64,000 nt of DNA from Reyranella sp. (GTDB taxonomy: Bacteria; Pseudomonadota; Alphaproteobacteria; Reyranellales; Reyranellaceae), in NCBI RefSeq assembly GCF_004297405.1, contig NZ_SCVC01000042.1, positions 62,001-126,000 on the forward strand. The letters are read 5' to 3'. Below, piece after piece: positions 38,288 to 46,699 of the stretch (position 1 is the first letter of the stretch; every line of letters starts with the position of its first letter). The notes beneath the pieces are model-generated. The model worked only from the letters and a program-made list of their open reading frames with translations, did no database searches and was not told the origin of the DNA. A program made the translations under genes and the position numbers.

Positions 38288-39166
38288 ATGGAGCTGGTTC
38301 CACTGGGACCCGGATTCGGAGTCGAGGTGAAGGGCGTCAGCCTGCTGGATGTCGCCATCGACGCCGAGGCCTACAAGGCTGTGCGTACGGCGTTCGAGAC
38401 TCATTCCCTCCTTGTGTTCCGCAATCAGACAATCGCCGATGACATTCAGGTGGCCTATAGCCGCGCCTTCGGGCCGCTCGAGCTCACTAAGGCCGCTTCG
38501 GTGGGCGCCAACAGCTTCTATTCCCGCCTGACCAATGTCGGACCGCAGGGCGAGATCGTGCCGCTCGATCATCGTCAGGTGCTGGTCGCGAAGGCGAATG
38601 CCCTTTGGCACACCGATTCGTCGTTCAAGAAGACGCCGGCGCTGGCGTCGGTCCTGACGGCGCGCGTTCTGCCGGGTGAGGATGGCGACACCGAATTCAC
38701 CTCGACACGGCTTGCCTGGGAGCGACTGCCGCCGGATTTGCAGAACCGGCTGAAGAATGCCGTGGCTACGCACTCCTATGCCAACAGCCGCGACCAGATT
38801 CACCCTGACCTCGCCAATGCCGAGGAGCGCAAGGCGCTGCCGCCGGTGCGCTGGCGGATGAACTGGCGCAATCCGAGCAACGACCGGCGCGCCCTCTATG
38901 TCGCGAGCCACGCCTACGCGATTGACGGCATGGACGATCGTGACGCGCGCCAGCTCCTGGCGCAGCTTCTCGACGAGGCGACACGGCCGGAGTTCGTCTA
39001 CACCCACAAGTGGCGGACCGGCGATGCCGTCATGTGGGACAACCGGGCCATGCTCCATCGGGGCCGTCCCTGGGACTACACCAAGGAACGCTCGATGGTG
39101 CGCACCACCATTTCCGCGACCGAGGCCGATGGCCTCAACGAAGTGAAGCCGCCGGTCCTGCACTAG
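38288..39166 (+). CDS. TauD/TfdA family Fe(II)/2-oxoglutarate dioxygenase
   Basis: This 292-residue enzyme hydroxylates a substrate using Fe(II), oxygen and 2-oxoglutarate. The iron ligands are H108 and D110 (LWHTDSSF) and H257 (MLHRGRPWDY). R268 or R272 is in position to bind 2-oxoglutarate. The HTDSSFKK context resembles TfdA-type aryloxyalkanoate dioxygenases more than TauD. A clear Shine-Dalgarno (GAGGAGG) precedes ATG 38288. The substrate could be an aryloxyacetate, a sulfonate or a natural carboxylate. Confidence 0.85.
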   Translation: MELVPLGPGFGVEVKGVSLLDVAIDAEAYKAVRTAFETHSLLVFRNQTIADDIQVAYSRAFGPLELTKAASVGANSFYSRLTNVGPQGEIVPLDHRQVLVAKANALWHTDSSFKKTPALASVLTARVLPGEDGDTEFTSTRLAWERLPPDLQNRLKNAVATHSYANSRDQIHPDLANAEERKALPPVRWRMNWRNPSNDRRALYVASHAYAIDGMDDRDARQLLAQLLDEATRPEFVYTHKWRTGDAVMWDNRAMLHRGRPWDYTKERSMVRTTISATEADGLNEVKPPVLH

Positions 39167-39173
39167 CGAGGGC

Positions 39174-40367
39174 TCAGCCCGGCATGTCGCCCAGCCGATA
39201 GACCATCTGCGGCTGGTCGATATCCTTCAGGGTATGCCGCCCGAGCGGCTGAACGGCGTCGCGAGGCAGCAGTTCCGCGACCGCCTGTGACAGCACGATC
39301 GGGCAGCCCGCGACGGTCGTGATCTTTTCCAGTCGCGCGGCGTAGTTCACCGCCGGGCCGATCACCGTAAAGTCGAGCCGCCGGCTGGCGCCGATATTGC
39401 CGAACATCACCTCGCCGAGGTGGAGCGCCAGGCCGAATTTCAAGGTCTGTTCGCCGGTCGCGACTCGGCAACCGTTCAACACGGCAATCGACTGAGCAGC
39501 CACGGAAGCCGCGTGCACGGCACGGCTCACCGTCGCCGCCCGCCCGGCCGGATCGGGGATGGGCAGCATCGCCAGCATGGCATCGCCCATGAACTTCAGG
39601 ATCTCGCCACCGGCCGACGTGACGGCGGCGCCCATGGCGCCAAAATAGTCGTTGAGCAGGCAGATGACGGAGTCGCGTGGCAGGACGTCCGAGGTGCGCG
39701 TGAAGCCGCGCAGGTCGCAGTACCAGATCACGGCCTCGATCGTCTGGCCTTCGCCGCGCTTCACTTCGCCGGCCAGAATGCGCTCACCGGCGGCGCGGCC
39801 GACATAGGCGTCGAGCAGGTTGGTTGCGGTATCGCGCAATGAGTGCGTCTCGACGATGCGCGTGAAGGCGAAGTGGAGCAGATACAGGCGATCGAGGTCG
39901 CTGCCGGTGAAGCCGCCCGGCCGGTCCGAAACGATGCTGAGCGCATCGATATGGCCGCCGGTGAAGAAGAGAGGCAACGCCACATAATCCGTCGCACCCT
40001 CGCTCTTGAGCTGGCGTAGCACGGGAGCCTGCGGCTCCTCGCCTTCGAGCCGGAAGCGGAAGATCTTGCGATGCTCGTAGACGGCCGGCAGCGGGTTGTC
40101 GCGATAGTCGGCGCCAGCCTGGAAGCCATGCGGGACCGAGTCCACTTCGACACCACGGCCCCGTCGCCAGAAATAGCCCTTGCCCGAGAATTCGGGGTGC
40201 AGGGTGCGCTGGAAGTAGGCGAGCCGGTAGAGCGGCAGCCCGGCCGCCACGATCTGCTCCCCGGTGGCGGCGATCAGTTCGGTCGTGTCGGTGATCCGGT
40301 AGGCTTCGGTGACGAACCAATGAGCCAGCGGATCGTCATAGACGCGGGACAGGGTCTCTTCGTCCAT
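39174..40367 (-). CDS. Class III adenylate/guanylate cyclase, soluble
   Basis: This 397-residue protein carries a C-terminal class III cyclase domain (about 205-395). The two metal-binding aspartates are D218 in YCDLRGFTR and D262 in LKFMGDAM. K258 is at the adenine-selecting place. DFTVIGPAVNYAARLEK carries the catalytic Asn and Arg. The N-terminal 200 residues lack membrane segments and resemble a GAF-like sensory region (alternating beta strands around EGATDYVALPLFFTGGHIDALSIV). It likely makes cAMP in response to a small ligand. The stop is seven bases from the convergent dioxygenase stop. Confidence 0.87.
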   Translation of the reverse strand: MDEETLSRVYDDPLAHWFVTEAYRITDTTELIAATGEQIVAAGLPLYRLAYFQRTLHPEFSGKGYFWRRGRGVEVDSVPHGFQAGADYRDNPLPAVYEHRKIFRFRLEGEEPQAPVLRQLKSEGATDYVALPLFFTGGHIDALSIVSDRPGGFTGSDLDRLYLLHFAFTRIVETHSLRDTATNLLDAYVGRAAGERILAGEVKRGEGQTIEAVIWYCDLRGFTRTSDVLPRDSVICLLNDYFGAMGAAVTSAGGEILKFMGDAMLAMLPIPDPAGRAATVSRAVHAASVAAQSIAVLNGCRVATGEQTLKFGLALHLGEVMFGNIGASRRLDFTVIGPAVNYAARLEKITTVAGCPIVLSQAVAELLPRDAVQPLGRHTLKDIDQPQMVYRLGDMPG

Positions 40368-40423
40368 GCCTCATCATACAGCCAGCCGGCAGGCGGGCCT
40401 ATCGGCACGGGGTGGAGAGCCGG

Positions 40424-42232
40424 TTATTCGGCTGCAGCGAGACGCTGATTCTGCTGGGCCGCAATCTTGGCGCGGGCCAGATCTTCGCCGCGACGCTTGT
40501 TGACGGCCGCACCGCCCCCCGCCGTGTCGGCGAACAGCGAGAGCTTGTCCATATCGTCGTCCATGACCGGCTGTAGCGCGAGATCGGTGTATTCGTGGCG
40601 CTTGGGGTCGTTCTTGACCTTCTGGCCGATGCGCCAGCCCTGCCAGGCCAGGCGGCCGTAGATCTTGAGCTTCCGCACGGTTTCGAGTGCCAGCTTCCAG
40701 TGGAACACGCCGACCGACTCGATCGGCATGCCATAGCGGCGATCGCGGCGGTACTTCATGCGCACCACGCCGCCTTCGAGCGGATGGACTCCCTCAGCCT
40801 CGAACATGATCTTGAACATGGTCATGAACTGGGCCGGCTCGGCCGGGTTGCGGCCAGGAATCGAGCCATGGCGCTTGGCCACTGTCTCGATATGCTCGGG
40901 CGTGTAGTAGGTGCGCCAAGCGTCGCGGTAGGTCTGCTCGTACTCCGCATCGCTCATCTTCGGATGATGCACGACGCGGTGATGGAGGTCGTACTTGTTG
41001 AGGTCCGGGTCCATCCACACGCCCTGCTTCCAGAGCGTCTGATGGTCCTCGGAACCGGGCAGCGGCGTGAGCATGAACAGCTCGAGGATGTCGAGCGGCA
41101 GCTCCTTCTTGATGATCTCCATGTCGCGCAGGATCGATTCGCGCGTATCGCCAGGGAAACCCAGGATGTAGCCCGCCCAGGTCGAGGCACCGCTGGTGTG
41201 CCAGGCCTGCAGCATCTTGCGATATTCAGTGATCTTGTTCTGGCGCTTCTTGGCAGCGAGCAGATTGTCCGGGTTGACGTTCTCGAGCCCGATGAACACG
41301 CGATAGACGCCGGCCCAGCGCGCCTTATGGATGAAGTTCGGGATGCGATGGCACTGGGTGTCGACCTGGATGATCAGCGACACGCAGATGCCTTCGTTCT
41401 CGCGCAGCTCGATCAGCCGGTCGAAGAAGGCTTCCCAATGCTTGTTGCGGGCCATGTTGTCGTCGGTGATGAAGAACGACGTGATGCCCTGCTTGTAGTT
41501 CTCGCGGACGATCGCCTCGAGGTCGTCGGGCGTGCGGAAGCGGCTCTTGCGGCCCTGCACGTTGATGATGGTGCAGAACGAGCACTGGAACGGGCAACCG
41601 CGGCCGAGGTCGAAGCTCGACTTGCGACCCTCGTTGCGCGCCAAGGCTGCCGGCGGCAGATGCGGCGTCGGGGCCGCTTCGATGCCCGGCAGATCGTTCA
41701 TGTAGTTGTAGAGGGGCTTCAGCGTGCCGTTCCAGGCATCGAGCAACACTTCGTCGAGCCGGCCTTCCTCGGCTTCGCCCGCATAGATCGAGACGCCCAT
41801 GTCCATCGCCGCCTGGATCTCCGGCGGGATGACGGGAAGCATTGAGAGGCAGCCGGCGGCATGGAAGCCGCCCATCGCGACCGAGAAGCCGCCTTTGATG
41901 AACTGGCGGGCGAGATCGGTTGCGCGCGGGAACTGATTGCTCTGTACGCCGACTAGGCAGATCAGCGCCTTGTCGCCGCTGCGCTTGAGGTCGCGCATGA
42001 TGCGATCGGCGCGTACGCGCGTGTTGGTCTCGTCGAAAGGCTTGATGACGATGTCGACATCCGCGCCCAGGACCTGACGCTGGCGGCAATCAGCTCCAAG
42101 GCCGTAAAGAGCGGCCAGGGTGTTCGACGGAATATGCGATCGCAACCATGTGATCGGATAACCATCGTCGTCGTAGTGCGTCGGCTTGATCAGAATTAGC
42201 TGAAAAGTCGTCCGGGTCACAACACCGCCCAT
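40424..42232 (-). CDS. B12-binding domain radical SAM protein of unknown function
   Basis: This protein of about 602 residues has an N-terminal Rossmann-like B12-binding region (about 45-160, ending GGFHAAG). The radical SAM domain carries the cluster motif C213-C217-C220 (GRGCPFQCSFC). A C-terminal region of about 200 residues, rich in charged residues, follows. The architecture is that of BchE, HpnP and P-methylase enzymes, which methylate or cyclise unactivated carbons. The typical DxHxxG lower-ligand motif was not seen, as in many of these enzymes. ATG 42232 is chosen over 42271 because GGAG lies nine bases upstream. No pathway partner is nearby, so the substrate is unknown. Confidence 0.85.
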   Translation of the reverse strand: MGGVVTRTTFQLILIKPTHYDDDGYPITWLRSHIPSNTLAALYGLGADCRQRQVLGADVDIVIKPFDETNTRVRADRIMRDLKRSGDKALICLVGVQSNQFPRATDLARQFIKGGFSVAMGGFHAAGCLSMLPVIPPEIQAAMDMGVSIYAGEAEEGRLDEVLLDAWNGTLKPLYNYMNDLPGIEAAPTPHLPPAALARNEGRKSSFDLGRGCPFQCSFCTIINVQGRKSRFRTPDDLEAIVRENYKQGITSFFITDDNMARNKHWEAFFDRLIELRENEGICVSLIIQVDTQCHRIPNFIHKARWAGVYRVFIGLENVNPDNLLAAKKRQNKITEYRKMLQAWHTSGASTWAGYILGFPGDTRESILRDMEIIKKELPLDILELFMLTPLPGSEDHQTLWKQGVWMDPDLNKYDLHHRVVHHPKMSDAEYEQTYRDAWRTYYTPEHIETVAKRHGSIPGRNPAEPAQFMTMFKIMFEAEGVHPLEGGVVRMKYRRDRRYGMPIESVGVFHWKLALETVRKLKIYGRLAWQGWRIGQKVKNDPKRHEYTDLALQPVMDDDMDKLSLFADTAGGGAAVNKRRGEDLARAKIAAQQNQRLAAAE

Positions 42233-42527
42233 CGCGGATTTCTCCAAGCCAAAAACCCGCGTGCGGCCCACAGTGCGCTTCTACCGCTTGACGGCATCTC
42301 CTGCACAATGCTCTGAGCGGCCTCGCAACGCAACTGCGAGAATACAGTTTCGCACCGAGTCTCTCGGAATAGAGGCACAAGCTTTGGGGTTTTTGGGCCC
42401 TAAGCCTGCCCATTAGTGCCTAAGGGCCATGCCAAGGAGATTATTGCAGTCTGTGACCTGAAAGCGCAGCCTGACCTGCCCCGAGCGTCCTGGAGACAAA
42501 AACGCAGGGGGAGGGAACGAATAAGAC
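42233..42527. other. Divergent intergenic region, radical SAM gene / MFS gene
   Basis: This stretch of about 295 bases holds no convincing gene. It must contain the promoters for both flanking genes. Visible small dyads are CCGAG/CTCGG around a three-base loop at 42355-42367 and an imperfect GGCCCT/AGGGCC pair near 42394-42427. No confident -35/-10 pair was identified. Confidence 0.4.
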
Positions 42528-43778
42528 GTGAGTTTCATCGCGCGTGTGCCGGCGCTGGCACCCTTCCGGATCCGTAGTTTTCGCTTCCAGTGGCCTTCCG
42601 ATCTCCTTGCCTCCTGGGCCTTCGAGATGGAAAGCGTCATCTTGGGCTGGTTCGTCCTGGTGGTGACGGACTCGGTCCTGGCGTTGGCCGTCTTCGGCTC
42701 CCTCCAGTTCCTGGGCACGCTCATTTCGCCGCTGTTCGGCATGGCAGGAGACCGCATCGGCAATCGCACCGTCCTGCTGCTGATGCGGTTCACCTATCTG
42801 GTGCTGGCGTCGGCCCTGATGGTTCTCTTCCTGGCCGACCTCGCCAGTCCGGTGCCGGTCTTTGCGCTGGCCACGATCATGGGGTTGGTGCGGCCGTCGG
42901 ACATCACCCTGCGTAACCTGATCGTCGGCGAGACCATGCCGGCCGATTATCTGATGCGCGCCATGGGCGTGTCCCGCACCACGGCCGATTCGGCGCGCGT
43001 CGTTGGAGCCCTGTCTGGAGCAGCGCTGGTGGCAGCGCTTGGGTCGGGCCAGGCCTATATCGCGGTCTGCGGCGTCTATGCGGTGTGCCTCGCGCTCACC
43101 TTCGGCGTCGGCATCCGGCGCGTGCGCGTCCTGGGTGAAAGTGAAGTGGTGCTTTCGCCACTACGCGCACTGCGCGAGGGCTTCGCCTATGTCTGGTCGA
43201 CGCCAGTCGTGCGCGCTGTGATGCTGTTGGCCTTTCTGGTGAACTTCGCAGCCTATCCGCTGGTTGGCTCATTACTGGCTTATGTCGCCAAGGACATCTA
43301 CGGCCTCGACCAGACGGGACTGGGGTGGTTGATCGCGAGCTTCGCCGGCGGCGCGCTGGCGGGCTCGATCACCATCTCGCTGTATGGCGCCCATGTCAGG
43401 CCTGCGCGCACCATGCTCGTCTGCACGGTGATCTGGCTGTCCCTCAATCTTATCTTCTCGTGGATCACGACGCCGCTTGCCGGAGAAGCGGTTCTGTTCG
43501 TTGCTGGCTTCGCGCAGAGCTTTTGCATGATCCCGATGGCGGTGATCCTGCTCAGGGTCACCAATCCTGCGCTGCGAGGGTGCGTCATGGGTGTGCGCAT
43601 GCTTGCTGTCTACGGGCTGCCCATGGGCCTGCTGTTGTCAGGGCCGATCGTCGAGCGGGTGGGTTTTGCCACCACCGGCACGCTCTACAGCGTCCTCGGC
43701 ATCGTGTTCACCTTGGCGATCGGTCTCTACTGGCGATCCGAACTCTGGGATCGCGCTGCCCCCGTGAACGAAAGGTAG
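42528..43778 (+). CDS. MFS transporter
   Basis: This 416-residue protein has about twelve membrane segments. A loop-2 motif A variant, GMAGDRIGNRTVLLLMR, and the N-terminal FQWPSDLLASWAFEMESVILGWF resemble the enterobactin-exporter-like branch (EntS/MFS_3). GTG 42528 is supported by the purine-rich GGGGGAGGGA 10-20 bases upstream. The lpxR-like gene starts 36 bases after its stop on the same strand. The substrate is unknown. Confidence 0.83.
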   Translation: MSFIARVPALAPFRIRSFRFQWPSDLLASWAFEMESVILGWFVLVVTDSVLALAVFGSLQFLGTLISPLFGMAGDRIGNRTVLLLMRFTYLVLASALMVLFLADLASPVPVFALATIMGLVRPSDITLRNLIVGETMPADYLMRAMGVSRTTADSARVVGALSGAALVAALGSGQAYIAVCGVYAVCLALTFGVGIRRVRVLGESEVVLSPLRALREGFAYVWSTPVVRAVMLLAFLVNFAAYPLVGSLLAYVAKDIYGLDQTGLGWLIASFAGGALAGSITISLYGAHVRPARTMLVCTVIWLSLNLIFSWITTPLAGEAVLFVAGFAQSFCMIPMAVILLRVTNPALRGCVMGVRMLAVYGLPMGLLLSGPIVERVGFATTGTLYSVLGIVFTLAIGLYWRSELWDRAAPVNER

Positions 43779-43813
43779 CGGCAACCTGCTCGACTGCCCG
43801 GCGTTTTCCCGGG

Positions 43814-44896
43814 ATGAAACGCCGCTTCGTCAACGCCGCGGTGCCGATGCTGGCTGCTTTCATCGCCACTACGGCTCCTGCGATCGCCCAGTTAATCCCT
43901 CCGTCGGCGACCGAAGATGAGCGGCGCAGCATTTACACGATCCAGATTGAAAACGATGTTTTCAATCGCATCCGGCCCTCCGATCGCGACTATACGAGCG
44001 GCGTGCGGGTCGGCTGGCTGTCGCCCGCGATCACTGAAATGTCGCCGGGCTTCGTGGCCCTCACCACCGTGCCGACCTTCCTCGGTGAAGCTACTCCCGA
44101 CTCGGTGATCCGCCGCTTCGCGCTCTCGATCGGCCAGGCGATGTACACACCCGAGAACGTGTTCACCTCGCAGCCGATCTATAACGATCGCCCTTATGCG
44201 GCCTGGCTCTATGCGAGCTTCGCCTTGCAGTACACTTACAAGCGCCACGATCCGAAGACGGGTATCGACGAGCCGATCCGGCTCGACACGCTTCAACTCG
44301 ATGTCGGCGTTATCGGTCCCGCGGCTGGCGGCGAGTTCGTGCAGAACAACTTCCATACGCTGATCGGCGTCGCGAAAAGCTACGGTTGGGCCAATCAGCT
44401 CCACAACGAGCCGACCCTCGGACTCTCCTTCGAGCGGCGCTGGCGCACCGGCCGCGCGGTGCTGATCGAGGATCCCAAGCTCGAAGTCGATTTCATTCCG
44501 CGCATCGGCGCGTCGCTCGGCAATGTCGCGACCTACGCCGGTGTCGGGGGCACGGCGCGCATCGGCAAGAATCTGCGAGACGATTTCGGCCCGACACGCG
44601 CCCGGCCGGCTTTGCCAGGCTCGGAGGCGTTCATCGGTGATGGTAGTTTCGGCTGGTATTTGTTTGCCGGCTTCGACGGCACGGCTGTTGCGCGGAATAT
44701 CTTTCTCGACGGCAACACGGACGGGAACAGCCTGCGCGTCTCGCATCGGCCGTTTGTCGGCGAGCTGCAGTTCGGGCTCGCTATTCTCTATCGTGGAGTG
44801 CGCCTGTCCTACACGCAGGTGCTGCGGACGCCGGAATTCTTCGAACGCGAGCGCTTTCAGCAGTTCGGCTCGCTCAATCTGACATTTCGCTACTGA
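43814..44896 (+). CDS. LpxR-family lipid A deacylase (DUF2219 outer-membrane protein)
   Basis: This 360-residue protein has a signal peptide (residues 1-26, ending AIAQ) and an alternating beta pattern ending in NLTFRY, a typical aromatic outer-membrane barrel terminus. The N-terminal motif ENDVF followed by DRDYTSGVRVGWLSP matches the catalytic region of LpxR, which removes the 3'-acyloxyacyl chain of lipid A. An early ATG within the same open frame is chosen because it gives the signal peptide. Longer readings overlap the MFS gene. Whether the activity is on lipid A in this organism is inferred from the family. Confidence 0.83.
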   Translation: MKRRFVNAAVPMLAAFIATTAPAIAQLIPPSATEDERRSIYTIQIENDVFNRIRPSDRDYTSGVRVGWLSPAITEMSPGFVALTTVPTFLGEATPDSVIRRFALSIGQAMYTPENVFTSQPIYNDRPYAAWLYASFALQYTYKRHDPKTGIDEPIRLDTLQLDVGVIGPAAGGEFVQNNFHTLIGVAKSYGWANQLHNEPTLGLSFERRWRTGRAVLIEDPKLEVDFIPRIGASLGNVATYAGVGGTARIGKNLRDDFGPTRARPALPGSEAFIGDGSFGWYLFAGFDGTAVARNIFLDGNTDGNSLRVSHRPFVGELQFGLAILYRGVRLSYTQVLRTPEFFERERFQQFGSLNLTFRY

Positions 44897-44913
44897 GTAG
44901 GGATCGGAATTGG

Positions 44914-44955
44914 GTCCGGCCGGACGAGACCTCGCTTGGTTCCTTCCGGCCGGAC
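44914..44955. terminator. Inverted repeat shared by convergent lpxR-like and sodB genes
   Basis: Perfect 11-bp arms GTCCGGCCGGA (44914-44924) and TCCGGCCGGAC (44945-44955) flank a 20-base loop, midway between two convergent stops. Each arm is also nearly palindromic itself. A bidirectional terminator is the likely role, although no long T-tract follows on either strand. Confidence 0.55.
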
Positions 44956-44961
44956 ACTGGC

Positions 44962-45576
44962 TTAGCCGAGGTTCTTTTCGGCAAACGACCAGTTCGCGAG
45001 CTTGTCGAGCCAAGCTTGGATGTGGTCGGGGCGACGGTTTTGGAAGTCAAGGTAGTAGGCGTGCTCCCAGACGTCGGCGACCAGGAGCGGCGTGCCGCCA
45101 TGGGCGATCGGCGTATCGGCGTTCGCAGTGGTCTCGATCTTGAGCTTGCCGTCCTTGCCCTTCACCAACCAGGCCCAGCCGCTACCGAACTGGCCGACGG
45201 CCGCCGCCTTGAAGGCCGCCTTGAAGGCATCGAGGCCGCCGAAGCTGTCGTCCAGCGCGGCTTTGATCTTGCCGGTGGGCGCACCGCCCTTGGGCGACAT
45301 CGAATCCCAATAGAAGGTGTGGTTCCAGATCTGGGCAGCGTTGTTGAAGATCGCCTTGCCCTTCTCGTCCTTGGCCGACTTCTTGATGACGTCCTCGAGC
45401 GACAGCTCGGCATAGTCCGTGCCGGCCGCCAGCTCGTTCAGCTTGTCGACGTAAGCCTTGTGATGCTTGCCGTAGTGGAACGAGATGGTGTTGGCGGACA
45501 CGACCGGCGCCAGCGCGTCGTCAGCGTAGGGCAGCGGCGGCAAGGTGAAATTGGGCTTGGCTTTGTCGAGAGGCAT
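44962..45576 (-). CDS. sodB: Superoxide dismutase, Fe type
   Basis: This 204-residue enzyme of the Fe/Mn SOD family has metal ligands H34 (FHYGKHH), H86 (IWNHTFYW), D168 and H172 (DVWEHAYYLDFQN). NNAAQIWNHTFYW points to the Fe type. There is no signal peptide, so it is cytoplasmic. ATG 45576 is chosen because TAAGGA lies upstream. A longer in-frame start adds 18 residues that do not belong to the family. A weak -10-like TATGAT on its strand lies at 45642-45647. Confidence 0.95.
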   Translation of the reverse strand: MPLDKAKPNFTLPPLPYADDALAPVVSANTISFHYGKHHKAYVDKLNELAAGTDYAELSLEDVIKKSAKDEKGKAIFNNAAQIWNHTFYWDSMSPKGGAPTGKIKAALDDSFGGLDAFKAAFKAAAVGQFGSGWAWLVKGKDGKLKIETTANADTPIAHGGTPLLVADVWEHAYYLDFQNRRPDHIQAWLDKLANWSFAEKNLG

Positions 45577-45676
45577 GACGCGTATCCTTACGGCTGGCCC
45601 GGAATCTCCCGGGCGGGCGGCGTTCAACATGAACGTTCTGAATCATATGACGTCGCGGATGGCTATGACGTTGCGG

Positions 45677-45700
45677 TTTTCACCGCAACCTGGGTGAAAA
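45677..45700. promoter_or_regulatory. 8-bp inverted repeat upstream of sodB
   Basis: TTTTCACC (45677-45684) and GGTGAAAA (45693-45700) are perfect inverted arms around an 8-base spacer. The centre lies about 112 bases upstream of the sodB ATG. It is a candidate operator, and the regulator is unknown. Confidence 0.4.
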
Positions 45701-45733
45701 GGTCGCGTTTGCCATAGTGCTGGTCGGGTTTTA

Positions 45734-45755
45734 CCGCCGAGAAATTTCGCGGCGG
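45734..45755. promoter_or_regulatory. 22-bp near-perfect palindrome between sodB and bfr
   Basis: The left arm CCGCCGAGAAA (45734-45744) and the right arm TTTCGCGGCGG (45745-45755) pair in 10 of 11 positions, with no spacer. It lies near the middle of the divergent region. A protein-binding operator or a DNA hairpin is possible. No known consensus was matched. Confidence 0.5.
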
Positions 45756-45955
45756 AGATGGTGCTTGTCACGGTGTGTTGGACGGTCGACGACCGCCAGA
45801 AACGGGCTCCGCACAGCAAGTGAGAACCAGTTGCTCGTTCATGAGGTGTTAAGCGCAGTTTTTTCAGCGAACGGTTATTACTTGCGCACTCTTCGGTTGC
45901 GTCGCCTGTTTCCATGAGTATCTGTAAGAACCTACTCAATCAGAGGAGGTTCGCC

Positions 45956-46441
45956 GTGAAAGGCAATCAACAGATCATCGCCGAACTGAACAAGCTCCTG
46001 AAGAACGAGCTGACGGCGATCAATCAGTACTTCCTCCACGCCCGTATGATGAAGCACTGGGGCTTCGACCGTCTCGGCAAGAAGATCTACGAAGAGTCGA
46101 TCGGTGAGATGAAGCACGCCGACAAGCTCATCCAGCGCATCCTTCTGCTCGATGGCCTGCCCAACCTCCAGGATCTCGGCAAGCTGGCGGTCGGGGAGAC
46201 GGTGTCCGAGTGTCTAGCGGCCGATCTCAAGCTTGAGACCGCGGCGCGTACGGCGCTGGTCGCGGCCGTGACTCTTTGCGAGACGTCTAAGGACTATGTC
46301 AGCCGCGAGATCGTGGTCGATATTCTCGAAGATGCCGAGGAGCACATCGACTTCCTCGAAACGGAGATCGGCCTGTTCGAGAAGGTGGGCGAGCAGAACT
46401 ACCTGCAGACCCAGATCGGCGAGGGCAAGGAATCAAGCTGA
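45956..46441 (+). CDS. bfr: Bacterioferritin
   Basis: This 161-residue haem-containing ferritin stores iron as a 24-mer. In E. coli numbering the protein keeps haem ligand M52, and E18, E51, H54, E94 and H130 of the ferroxidase site. Position 127, normally Glu in the ExxH pair, is Ala (EDAEEHIDF), although E128 and E129 follow. GTG 45956 is chosen because a perfect AGGAGG precedes it and it gives the standard N-terminus. The convergent bfd gene ends 13 bases after its stop. Together they would store and release iron. Confidence 0.95.
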   Translation: MKGNQQIIAELNKLLKNELTAINQYFLHARMMKHWGFDRLGKKIYEESIGEMKHADKLIQRILLLDGLPNLQDLGKLAVGETVSECLAADLKLETAARTALVAAVTLCETSKDYVSREIVVDILEDAEEHIDFLETEIGLFEKVGEQNYLQTQIGEGKESS

Positions 46442-46454
46442 CGAGCGGGGCTCG

Positions 46455-46655
46455 TCAGTCTGCGGCGAGCAGGGTCTGAGTGGTCCGCTCGTGGGCGATG
46501 GTGTGAGCAATACGCTCGCGCATGTCGCAGGCGCAGGTCCCGCATTGGGGGCTCTTGCCGCAGGCCCGGAAGACGTCAGAGGGGCGACGGGCTCCTGCCC
46601 GGACGGCAGCGTCGACTTCGCGTTCCCGAATAGCCTTGCAGATGCAGATGTACAT
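46455..46655 (-). CDS. bfd: Bacterioferritin-associated ferredoxin
   Basis: This 66-residue [2Fe-2S] protein donates electrons to bacterioferritin so that stored iron is released. The cluster ligands C4, C6, C38 and C41 (YICICK and QCGTC) have the exact Bfd spacing. The start giving MYICICK is used. A longer in-frame start adds 15 residues before the first cysteines. It is convergent with bfr. A sigma70-like promoter lies 45-75 bases upstream. Confidence 0.93.
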   Translation of the reverse strand: MYICICKAIREREVDAAVRAGARRPSDVFRACGKSPQCGTCACDMRERIAHTIAHERTTQTLLAAD

Positions 46656-46699
46656 GCCTGGCGGCGTTCCCGTGCTCTTGCGACTTACTCGCAGACGCA

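Larger units (their letters stand above)
45577..45955. other. Divergent sodB-bfr intergenic region
   Basis: These 379 bases hold no convincing gene. Between the two divergent starts are two strong dyads, entered separately. For bfr, a possible promoter is TTGCGT (45897-45902), a 16-base spacer and TATCTG (45919-45924). AGGAGG lies just before the bfr GTG. For sodB only the -10-like TATGAT at 45642-45647 (minus strand) was seen. No classical Irr ICE or Iron-Rhodo box was recognised. Confidence 0.45.

Noticed and set aside
45717-45917. 66-residue frame in the sodB-bfr intergenic region
   Set aside because: Arginine-rich, no Shine-Dalgarno, and it covers the palindrome and the likely bfr promoter.
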